Positions 31,867 through 37,197 of a stretch of DNA of 40,581 nt are shown piece after piece; within the stretch, counting starts at the first letter, position 1, and every line of letters begins with the position of its first letter. Below the pieces are notes generated by a model. The model worked only from the letters and a program-made list of their open reading frames with translations, searched no databases and was not told where the DNA came from. The stretch comes from a virus: the IMG/VR virus record IMGVR_UViG_3300027749_000214, positions 1 through 40,581 of that record; one strand, 5' to 3'. The translations under genes were made by a program, and so were the position numbers.

Positions 31867-32249
31867 CGCGCTGCGCCAAACAAGCGCCTGGCGCGCTCGC
31901 GGTGGGTAGGAGGACGGGCCCGCTCGTCGAGGTCCGCTGCGTCGTCCGCCAGCTCGGCGAGCGTCATCGACAACTCGAAGAGGCCGGCCGAGGCGTCGTC
32001 ATCGAGGGCTGCGTATTCACCTGCCAGGCAGTCGGCGGCGAGGTGCTCAGCGGTGGCGCGCAGTTTGAGCGAGAGGACTGTCGTCTTGAGGCCACGGGCG
32101 ATCTGGTGTGCCACATGAGGGCTCGGCGCCTGGTGGCCGATTTCGATCCGCGTCAGGCAGGTCTGGCTGATCCCGATCCGCCCTGCTGCGTCGGTGGAGC
32201 GCATGCCGAGGGTAGCCCGTGCGGCGCGGACTGCTGTGCCGATGTTCAT
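31863..32249 (-). CDS. HTH (XRE-like) early regulator
   Basis: 128 aa. N-terminal helix-turn-helix: GTAVRAARATLGMRSTDAAG then RIGISQTCLTRIEIGHQAPS, the XRE pattern. The C-terminal part is helical and acidic (LSMTLAELADDAADLDERA). Third gene of the PL operon, so likely a second regulator of early or late timing, different from the repressor at 33432. Start overlaps the previous stop by four bases. Confidence 0.8.
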   Translation of the reverse strand: MNIGTAVRAARATLGMRSTDAAGRIGISQTCLTRIEIGHQAPSPHVAHQIARGLKTTVLSLKLRATAEHLAADCLAGEYAALDDDASAGLFELSMTLAELADDAADLDERARPPTHRERARRLFGAAR

Positions 32250-32470
32250 GAGATGATTTCCTCAACAACAAGCGATGCGGCGGCGGCGGTGAACATCACG
32301 GCGAGATCAGCGGTCTCGGCTGGCGTGAGGATTTGCGTGTTCACTTGCCGGCCAAGATTGGCGCTGAATGTGACGGTGACCATCGGCCGGGTCCCGGCAT
32401 GGCCGTTGACGGTCGCATCGACCTCTTTTTTCCAGCCGGTGGGGAGCGTCGCGGTGTACACGATCGTCAT
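32246..32470 (-). CDS. Small early protein of unknown function
   Basis: 74 aa, second gene of the PL operon. Beta-rich N-terminus (MTIVYTATLPTGWKKEV), then MVTVTFSANLGRQVNTQ and a hydrophobic helical end (AVMFTAAAASLVVEEI). Overlaps the HTH gene by four bases and follows the first gene after a one-base gap. No family recognised. Confidence 0.7.
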   Translation of the reverse strand: MTIVYTATLPTGWKKEVDATVNGHAGTRPMVTVTFSANLGRQVNTQILTPAETADLAVMFTAAAASLVVEEIIS

Positions 32471-32471
32471 G

Positions 32472-32642
32472 TCACGCGCTCCAGGCGTCGAGATACGCCT
32501 CTATCAGCCACTCGCCATCGAGGATGAACCCGCGCTGCGCTCGCTGCTCGGATGGGTCAGTGGGCACGGGGATGGCTGCGACTAGGGCGACGGCCTCGCG
32601 TATTTTGGCCGCGGCGGCTGCGATTGTGGCGGGGATGTCCAT
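32472..32642 (-). CDS. First gene of the PL operon, small helical protein
   Basis: 56 aa, below common length limits. ATG 32642 has a strong GGAGGG site and begins about 19 bases after the predicted PL start. Sequence: an Ala-rich helix (DIPATIAAAAAKIREAVALV), then PVPTDPSEQRAQRGFIL and a closing WLIEAYLDAWSA. As the leading gene it should be the earliest made; in lambda this is the N position, but it lacks the Arg-rich motif of N. Function unknown. Confidence 0.7.
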   Translation of the reverse strand: MDIPATIAAAAAKIREAVALVAAIPVPTDPSEQRAQRGFILDGEWLIEAYLDAWSA

Positions 32643-32660
32643 GGTGGCCCTCCGGGAGTT

Positions 32661-32697
32661 ACAAGCGCATTACTGCGCATATCCCGGAAAGCGTCAA
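32661..32697 (-). promoter_or_regulatory. Leftward early promoter PL
   Basis: On the minus strand: -35 TTGACG (32697-32692), 17-base spacer, -10 AGTAAT (32674-32669), start expected near 32661. One operator overlaps the -10 and another abuts the -35. It would drive the gene at 32642 and the whole leftward operon. Confidence 0.7.
32665..32680. promoter_or_regulatory. Operator OL1
   Basis: GCGCATTACTGCGCAT, a near-palindrome with half-sites GCGCA/TGCGC, covering the -10 of PL. Same motif as at 32698, 33852 and 33896. Confidence 0.75.
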
Positions 32698-32713
32698 GCG
32701 CAATTATGCGCAT
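32698..32713. promoter_or_regulatory. Operator OL2
   Basis: GCGCAATTATGCGCAT, abutting the -35 of PL on its upstream side. Its start is 33 bases from that of OL1, about three helix turns, which allows repressor dimers to touch on one face of the DNA. Confidence 0.75.
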
Positions 32714-32750
32714 TTACGGACACGTCTATTTTGGTCGTCAGGCGATCGGC

Positions 32751-33347
32751 TCAGGCGGCGATATCTGGTGGGGCGATCGGTTGGGCCTTTTTGGAGCGAG
32801 GCTTGGGCACCTTCGGTTTTTTGGGTTCCGGAGGTGGAGCAGGCGGACGCGGGTCGAACACGTAAACGTGGATTAGAACGCCCCAGATTTCTCCGTCGGG
32901 CGAGGGCCTTAAATCCGCGGCTATTATCTCCACCTGAAGCCCTTTTTCTAACCATTCAAGGACATCGCAGTTTAGGAAGCGTTTCAAATAGCCAATCTGC
33001 ATTCCGCCTGGCGTGAATACAGCGACGGCCTGGCTGTCACCCGGATTATTGGCCTCATGGGCGAGGCGGAGCTTCATGGCACGGTGAACGTCTCGGCGGA
33101 TTATTGTTTGGCGGCGCGTTCCATTGCCATTTGCGAAGGTGACGCCGGCAACCATGTTGTGGAAATCTCGATAGGGGATACCGCGCTGGCCAGGAACAAT
33201 TTCGGGAAGCCATCGCAAAGATGGGGGCGGTGGTGGCGGCGGAGAACCAAACCTCCGCGCATCGCCCGGCACGGACCAATAGTCATCTGCCGGGACCTCA
33301 TCGAGAGTTTTGTTGCGCTGAAAAAGCCTTTTGAAGAAAGAAAACAC
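32751..33347 (-). CDS. HIRAN-domain protein in the rex position
   Basis: 198 aa from GTG 33347; TTG 33407 gives 218 aa in the same frame. The HIRAN domain covers about residues 60-150: MVAGVTFANGNGTRRQTIIR, LRLAHEANNPGDSQAVAVFT and GMQIGYLKRFLN. HIRAN domains bind DNA 3' ends or stalled-fork DNA and are found alone or with helicases and nucleases. Short basic N-terminus (VFSFFKRLFQRNK) and a Pro/Lys-rich tail. It follows the repressor gene in the same direction and precedes PL, where lambda carries rexAB. A 14-base G run (minus strand) sits right at the GTG, so start choice or frame may vary with tract length. Confidence 0.8.
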   Translation of the reverse strand: MFSFFKRLFQRNKTLDEVPADDYWSVPGDARRFGSPPPPPPPSLRWLPEIVPGQRGIPYRDFHNMVAGVTFANGNGTRRQTIIRRDVHRAMKLRLAHEANNPGDSQAVAVFTPGGMQIGYLKRFLNCDVLEWLEKGLQVEIIAADLRPSPDGEIWGVLIHVYVFDPRPPAPPPEPKKPKVPKPRSKKAQPIAPPDIAA

Positions 33348-33360
33348 CCCCCCCCCCCCC
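33347..33360. repeat. C14/G14 homopolymer at start of HIRAN gene
   Basis: Fourteen C on the plus strand (14 G on the coding strand) directly at the candidate GTG start. Loss or gain of one base moves the upstream TTG-started frame out of register and changes spacing or ribosome access for the GTG start. Longest homopolymer of the window. Confidence 0.85.
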
Positions 33361-33431
33361 GTGTTTGAAATATAATTACAACCAAGGTCTCTCGACACAG
33401 TGTGCAATTACGGCAAGTCTGTCTAAAGCTA

Positions 33432-33815
33432 TCAGTCTCTTTTAAAAGGGCTCACGCTATGGGGATTGTCTTGCGCTTCGAGAAGATCGAGGATCATCGA
33501 CACAAGGCCAGCGCGTTGTTTCCGCGACATGCGATCCCAGAAGCCAACCCACATCATCTTTTCGACCTCCTCGTGAGGATGAATAGGCTGATCGGCGGCG
33601 GCGGGGAGATAATCAAGGACAAGACGTCCACCCGCAGCCCGCGCTAGATTGTGAAGGATCGGGACGGAGAGGACGTGCTTTACCTCTCCGTTCATGAAGC
33701 GGTTGACGGTGCTCGCAGCGATATTCGCCCGCCTAGCGAGTTCGGTTGCAGTGGTTGAACTATCAGCAACCATCCTCTGCACTAGATCGCGGACTGGACT
33801 TTGAAGGTCAGACAT
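33432..33815 (-). CDS. Phage repressor (CI-like), HTH
   Basis: 127 aa from ATG 33815. N-terminal XRE-type HTH at about 18-50: TATELARRANIAASTVNRFM then GEVKHVLSVPILHNLARAAG. C-terminal half has no S24 peptidase (no Ala-Gly cleavage site or Ser/Lys pair), so induction would not be by LexA-like self-cleavage. Divergent from the Cro-like gene, with operators between. A -10-like TATAGA lies 8-13 bases before the ATG and no ribosome site is seen, so the mRNA is probably leaderless, as for lambda cI from PRM. Confidence 0.8.
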   Translation of the reverse strand: MSDLQSPVRDLVQRMVADSSTTATELARRANIAASTVNRFMNGEVKHVLSVPILHNLARAAGGRLVLDYLPAAADQPIHPHEEVEKMMWVGFWDRMSRKQRAGLVSMILDLLEAQDNPHSVSPFKRD

Positions 33816-33867
33816 AGACGCATCTATACACATCTGACCTGATTTTGCGTGGCGCACCATTGCGCGT
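33816..33867 (-). promoter_or_regulatory. Repressor maintenance promoter (PRM-like)
   Basis: Minus-strand -10 TATAGA at 33828-33823 would start transcription at or next to the ATG (33815). The -35 position (about 33846-33851) shows no good match, as in promoters that need an activator. The operator at 33852-33867 lies immediately upstream of it, fitting activation by the bound repressor. Confidence 0.5.
33852..33867. promoter_or_regulatory. Operator OR2
   Basis: GCGCACCATTGCGCGT, same half-sites as the PL operators with a less perfect right flank. Start is 44 bases from the other operator in this region. Confidence 0.65.
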
Positions 33868-33886
33868 CGGCAGAATGCATTCGGGC

Positions 33887-33923
33887 TTGACGAAAGCGCA
33901 TTATTGCGCATACCGTGACCTCA
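33887..33923 (+). promoter_or_regulatory. Rightward early promoter PR
   Basis: TTGACG at 33887-33892, and a -10 region CATACC (33909-33914) or TACCGT (33911-33916). Transcription should begin within a few bases of the ATG at 33923, so the Cro-like mRNA is leaderless or nearly so. The operator GCGCATTATTGCGCAT fills the spacer between -35 and -10. Confidence 0.6.
33896..33911. promoter_or_regulatory. Operator OR1
   Basis: GCGCATTATTGCGCAT, lying inside the -35/-10 spacer of PR, so binding of repressor would block RNA polymerase directly. Confidence 0.75.
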
Positions 33924-34117
33924 TGAACATGCTCCTTTCCGCTACAGACGTCGAGCAACTCGCGCGAAACCGTGGGCTGACCACTCGGGAACTCTGCCGC
34001 ATGGTCGGCATCGCGCCATCGACGTTCACCCGTTGGAAGTCCGGCGAAACCGAGCCGACGCTCGGCGTGTATCGGCGGATCGTCCAGGCGGTCTCTGCTC
34101 CTCCGATCGCGCCCTGA
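33923..34117 (+). CDS. Cro-like HTH protein
   Basis: 64 aa from ATG 33923. Compact HTH: SATDVEQLARNRGLTTRELC, RMVGIAPSTFTRWKSGETEP, with TLGVYRRIVQAVS closing the fold. First gene of PR, divergent from the repressor, so it takes the Cro role of shutting the repressor down on induction. The in-frame start at 33845 would include the operators and is rejected. Confidence 0.85.
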   Translation: MNMLLSATDVEQLARNRGLTTRELCRMVGIAPSTFTRWKSGETEPTLGVYRRIVQAVSAPPIAP

Positions 34118-34120
34118 TCC

Positions 34121-34336
34121 ATGACCACAAAATTCCCTGCAACGAATTTCTCGAACCCCGGAGCGTGCAGGGCATCGGCGCCAGTAATCGCCCACAGTAT
34201 CGTGGATCGATTTGCAGCCCTGGCGCTGTATTGTCGGGCGGGGGCTGCGGTTTCGCCCGCGCTCGCCCGACATTTAATTCGGATCATGATTTTCATGCTT
34301 TCGATATCGATCAATTCTCGCACGGTGATTTCATGA
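34121..34336 (+). CDS. Doubtful small ORF after cro
   Basis: 71 aa, starting three bases after the Cro stop and overlapping the next ATG by four bases (ATGA at 34333), the arrangement used by most genes here. Against it: no recognisable family, and a strong hairpin sits inside (34232-34272). A short hydrophobic end (LIRIMIFMLSISI) could be a membrane segment. Could be real, or a terminator leader. Confidence 0.4.
   Translation: MTTKFPATNFSNPGACRASAPVIAHSIVDRFAALALYCRAGAAVSPALARHLIRIMIFMLSISINSRTVIS
34232..34278 (+). terminator. Candidate tR1-like terminator downstream of cro
   Basis: Perfect 9-base arms TGTCGGGCG (34232-34240) and CGCCCGACA (34264-34272), with further GC pairing possible in the 23-base loop, followed by TTTAATT. 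Position about 115 bases after cro matches lambda tR1. It overlaps the doubtful ORF at 34121. Confidence 0.45.
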
Positions 34337-34692
34337 CGTCGCGGAGAAAAGTGTCCATCCCGAGCGAGAAAATCGAGGAAGTCGCGCACCTGGTCCACGA
34401 GGTTGTGACCTCGTACCGCACGACCGGACTGAAGAACGAGCACGCTCAGTCGGAGGCGTCACGCGACCTTGGCCTCACTGAGCGGCGGGTCCGGGCATAC
34501 GTGTATGGCGAGGTGTTCAGCGTCTGCCGCGCCGAGGCGGATAGAATTCGCGCCGGGTTTGTCACTCACCTGGATCGTGAGGCGGCTCGATTGATCGCGC
34601 GGGCTGAGCAGGTGCGGCAGCGGCGGCTGGCTCTGACGCCCGAGGCGCATGTCGCGCCGGTGACGGTCACGCGGCTGCGGAACGTCAAGTGA
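34333..34692 (+). CDS. Early DNA-binding-like protein
   Basis: 119 aa from ATG 34333. A helical protein with VSIPSEKIEEVAHLVHEVV, SEASRDLGLTERRVRAYVYG (looks like an HTH recognition region) and a basic helical end (ARLIARAEQVRQRRLAL). Possible replication or regulatory factor in the PR operon. The stop overlaps the next GTG by four bases. Confidence 0.7.
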   Translation: MTSRRKVSIPSEKIEEVAHLVHEVVTSYRTTGLKNEHAQSEASRDLGLTERRVRAYVYGEVFSVCRAEADRIRAGFVTHLDREAARLIARAEQVRQRRLALTPEAHVAPVTVTRLRNVK

Positions 34693-35030
34693 CGGACCCA
34701 ATCGTCGCAGCCGTCACCGCAAAAATGGAGGCCCGCAGTCAGTTTGGCCGGCGGAAATACGGCGTCGGCTTGGATCGGACCGATTTGTCGCAGCTTCAGT
34801 GGCTGATCCACGCGCAGGAAGAGGCGATGGACCTGGCGCAGTATCTAGAGGTGTTGATTTCCCAGATCGGGCTCCGGCCCGATGCGCTGCATCCCGCGCT
34901 GTGTGGTGCTGCTCCTGCCCGTTGCTCCTTTCCTGACGGCCAGGACGCCAACCTTACCTCGGCCGGAGCGGTGCCTAACGAACCACGCGACGGCCGAGGG
35001 CTTTTTGGGGCGGGTGATGGCGCAACCTGA
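34689..35030 (+). CDS. MazG-like / dATP-metabolism type early protein
   Basis: 113 aa, GTG start in a GTGA overlap. The N-terminal 60 residues match a motif common in phages: ARSQFGRRKYGVGLDRTDLS and LQWLIHAQEEAMDLAQYLE, where EE...D recalls the metal-binding helices of MazG-like nucleotide pyrophosphohydrolases. The rest (from about 68) is low-complexity Ala/Pro/Gly and overlaps the next gene by 14 bases. Function uncertain. Confidence 0.65.
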   Translation: MTDPIVAAVTAKMEARSQFGRRKYGVGLDRTDLSQLQWLIHAQEEAMDLAQYLEVLISQIGLRPDALHPALCGAAPARCSFPDGQDANLTSAGAVPNEPRDGRGLFGAGDGAT

Positions 35031-35529
35031 GGCACGTCTCCGGGCTCGCTGCCGCATGTGGTTGGATCAATTCCTGCCGTCGCCGGGCACTTTTACCGCC
35101 ATCGAACACGGTCGCGCCCACTCTGGCACGCCTGCACAGCGGGCTCGCGAGTGGCAGCGGCTCAAGGCCCAGGGCGTCAAGACGGGGCTCAGCGACATCA
35201 TGATCTGGTATCGCGGTCGGTTCATCGGCGTCGAACTCAAGGCCGGCACGAACACGGCATCCGCTGCTCAGGAAGATTTTGGCCGCGCCATGATCGCCAA
35301 CGGGTTTCAGTGGTCTGTCGTCCGCTCCGTCGAGGGTCTGGCGACCGTTCTGCACCAACACGGTGTGCCGCTTGCCTTGACGGCGCCGCACGTCGCCAGC
35401 GGATACGACCGCGAACTGGCCACGGCTGAGCCGGTCAAAAAAAACACTCGACGCTCCGCTAAATGCAAGCCCGAACCCTCCAAACTCGCCGCCATGGCTC
35501 GGTTGCGGCGGGCGGGGGTGTTCGCATGA
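35017..35529 (+). CDS. VRR-NUC domain endonuclease
   Basis: 170 aa from ATG 35017. VRR-NUC (PD-D/ExK) core: GVKTGLSDIMIWYRGRFIGV then ELKAGTNTASAAQEDF, the D...E-x-K metal site and the usual Gln, ending SVEGLATVLHQHGVPL. VRR-NUC proteins are structure-specific nucleases or resolvases. It sits beside the DNA methyltransferase. A basic C-terminal tail (KKNTRRSAKCKPEPSK) may bind DNA. The in-frame region upstream to 34882 is a shadow. Confidence 0.85.
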   Translation: MAQPEARLRARCRMWLDQFLPSPGTFTAIEHGRAHSGTPAQRAREWQRLKAQGVKTGLSDIMIWYRGRFIGVELKAGTNTASAAQEDFGRAMIANGFQWSVVRSVEGLATVLHQHGVPLALTAPHVASGYDRELATAEPVKKNTRRSAKCKPEPSKLAAMARLRRAGVFA

Positions 35530-36524
35530 ACGTCCTTGATCTCTTCAGCGGCATCGGCGGCTTTTCCCTCGGTCTGGAACGCGCCGGAATGAAAACCGTC
35601 GCCTTCTGCGAAATCGAGCCGTTCCCGCGCGCCGTCCTGGCGAAGCATTGGCCGGAGGTGCCCTGCTATGACGACATCCGCACCCTCACGGGAGAGCGTT
35701 TGGCGGCAGACGGAATTTCCGTTGATGTCATCTGCGGCGGGTTCCCGTGCCAGGATATCAGTTTCGCCGGAAAGGGCGCCGGGCTCGCGGGCGAACGGTC
35801 TGGCCTCTGGCGTGAGTATGCCCGCCTTATTGGCGACATTCGACCCCGCTTCGTCATTGTGGAAAACGTCGCAGCATTGCTTTCCCAAGGGCTTGGCGAC
35901 GTTCTCGGAGACTTGGCCGCGCTCGGGTATGATGCGGAATGGCATTGCATACCGGCTTCCGTCGTTGGTGCGCCTCACCGACGCGACCGGGTGTGGATCG
36001 TGGCCCACCCCCACAATGCGCGACATGGAGTCGCCGGCGAAGTGCAGCCGGGGCGCGGGGAGCCTTGCGGCGGGGAACGAATGGGTTCCGCCCCTGGCGG
36101 TGGCCGTTACGATGTGGCCGACCCCAAGGGCGAACGACCCGGAGAAACGCGGGGATTTCGACGCGACGAACCCGCGCAACGGGCTCCCGGGTGCAGTGAA
36201 ACTGTGGCCGACGCCAGCAGCGCGGGACTACCGGGCGCCGAACGCCCCGGACGGGGAGTCCCGATTGTCACGCCCGCCGACCTCTGGCGAGCAACTGCCA
36301 AATGCAGTTGGCGGCGTGCTGAACCCGGAATGGGTGGAACGGATGATGGGGTTCCCGGCCGGGCATACGGAAGTCGAGGGGTGGAAGCCTGGGAAGGCGA
36401 CACGCCCCGCACCGTAGGTAAGGGGTTCCCGAACCGCCGGCCGCGCCTTATGGCGCTAGGCAACGCCGTAGTCCCCCAAATCCCTGAACTCATCGGCCGC
36501 GCGATCATGGAGGCCAACCCATGA
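35526..36524 (+). CDS. DNA cytosine-C5 methyltransferase
   Basis: 332 aa from ATG 35526 (overlaps the VRR-NUC stop). Motif I DLFSGIGGFSLGLERAG (5-21), motif IV GGFPCQDIS with the catalytic C75, motif VI ENV (113-115), motif VIII HRRDRVWIVAHP (151-162), and motif X LGNAVVPQI (about 311-319). It would transfer a methyl group from SAM to C5 of cytosine, protecting phage DNA or altering host marks. The part after residue 165 is unusually Gly/Pro/Arg-rich, and another frame over it codes for a second protein-like sequence (35668-36417). Confidence 0.88.
   Translation: MNVLDLFSGIGGFSLGLERAGMKTVAFCEIEPFPRAVLAKHWPEVPCYDDIRTLTGERLAADGISVDVICGGFPCQDISFAGKGAGLAGERSGLWREYARLIGDIRPRFVIVENVAALLSQGLGDVLGDLAALGYDAEWHCIPASVVGAPHRRDRVWIVAHPHNARHGVAGEVQPGRGEPCGGERMGSAPGGGRYDVADPKGERPGETRGFRRDEPAQRAPGCSETVADASSAGLPGAERPGRGVPIVTPADLWRATAKCSWRRAEPGMGGTDDGVPGRAYGSRGVEAWEGDTPRTVGKGFPNRRPRLMALGNAVVPQIPELIGRAIMEANP
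35668..36417 (+). CDS. ORF overlapping the methyltransferase in another frame
   Basis: Up to 249 aa in the +1 frame inside the methyltransferase gene; ATG 35818 gives 199 aa. It carries text I know from phage proteins found with such methylases: TFDPASSLWKTSQHCF, FSETWPRSGMMRNGIAYRLP, repeats of WPTP(T/R/A)xR, and the end LNPEWVERMMGFPAGHTE. A random shadow frame would not be expected to show these. No clear ribosome site is seen, so it may be translated weakly, by frameshift, or be a relic of gene fusion. Function unknown. Confidence 0.55.
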   Translation: MTTSAPSRESVWRQTEFPLMSSAAGSRARISVSPERAPGSRANGLASGVSMPALLATFDPASSLWKTSQHCFPKGLATFSETWPRSGMMRNGIAYRLPSLVRLTDATGCGSWPTPTMRDMESPAKCSRGAGSLAAGNEWVPPLAVAVTMWPTPRANDPEKRGDFDATNPRNGLPGAVKLWPTPAARDYRAPNAPDGESRLSRPPTSGEQLPNAVGGVLNPEWVERMMGFPAGHTEVEGWKPGKATRPAP

Positions 36525-36742
36525 ACCCGCCCGACGGTCAGTGGATCAACTTGACCCTGTCTGTCGCCAAGCAGGACGACGGATCATACGCCGGGACGAT
36601 GCACGTCGGCGCGGCTGGCTGGCACGTCCGCGGCTGGCACAAGGGCGCGGATGGCGTGCTGCGGGCTGAGATTTGCGCGCCGTCTGATCCGGTGTGGGAT
36701 TCAGTGATTGAGCAGATGGGTCGGAAGGTTTGGGCGGGATGA
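36521..36742 (+). CDS. Small early protein
   Basis: 73 aa. ATG overlaps the methyltransferase stop by four bases and its own stop overlaps the next ATG. Beta-rich with GQWINLTLSVAKQDDGSYAG and Trp-rich AGWHVRGWHKGADG. No family recognised. Confidence 0.65.
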   Translation: MNPPDGQWINLTLSVAKQDDGSYAGTMHVGAAGWHVRGWHKGADGVLRAEICAPSDPVWDSVIEQMGRKVWAG

Positions 36743-37197
36743 ACGTCCTCGCCCCCGAGAAATCATCGACGTGGATCTACTTCCTTCGCCGCTGGCTCAA
36801 CCGCGACGCATCGCGGATCGCCACGCTGGTGCATTGGGCAGTTTACGACGAGGTGTTGGCCAGGAAGGAATTGCGTGGAATTGCTTATGGCTACGCGGTC
36901 CGCGCCAAGATGGATGGGCTCAAGTGGCGCCCTGTCTCTGACCAAGCCTTCGCCGACGCCTATGCCATGCAGGAGACGCAGCACCGGGACAGCCTCGCGG
37001 CCATGACCGGCGCAGCGATGGCTGCAATCCAATCCGGCGGCGGCGTCACTGAAGCGCGCCAAGCCATCGGACAGACCGCAATCACCCGCCCTCTGGCGCC
37101 GCCGTTATGGCTGCTGGAGCAGGCCCTCGCAGAAGCAATGCAAGAACATCGGAGAGCCGCCGCATGGACGCGGAAATTAGAGGCGGCGCGGCTATGA
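36739..37197 (+). CDS. Unknown replication-region protein
   Basis: 152 aa from ATG 36739. Mostly helical; STWIYFLRRWLNRDASRI and VHWAVYDEVLARKELRGIAY could form a DNA-binding or protein-contact fold, and the C-terminal helix is basic (MQEHRRAAAWTRKLEAARL). It directly precedes the RepA-like ATPase gene with a four-base overlap (ATGA), suggesting a helper in replication. Function not known. Confidence 0.65.
   Translation: MNVLAPEKSSTWIYFLRRWLNRDASRIATLVHWAVYDEVLARKELRGIAYGYAVRAKMDGLKWRPVSDQAFADAYAMQETQHRDSLAAMTGAAMAAIQSGGGVTEARQAIGQTAITRPLAPPLWLLEQALAEAMQEHRRAAAWTRKLEAARL

Noticed and set aside
33816-33911. Longer N-terminus for the repressor starting at 33911
   Set aside because: The extra residues come from operator DNA, look random and lie upstream of the likely promoter.
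33845-33922. Longer N-terminus for the Cro-like protein starting at 33845
   Set aside because: It would run through two operators and the PR promoter; the HTH fold is complete from ATG 33923.
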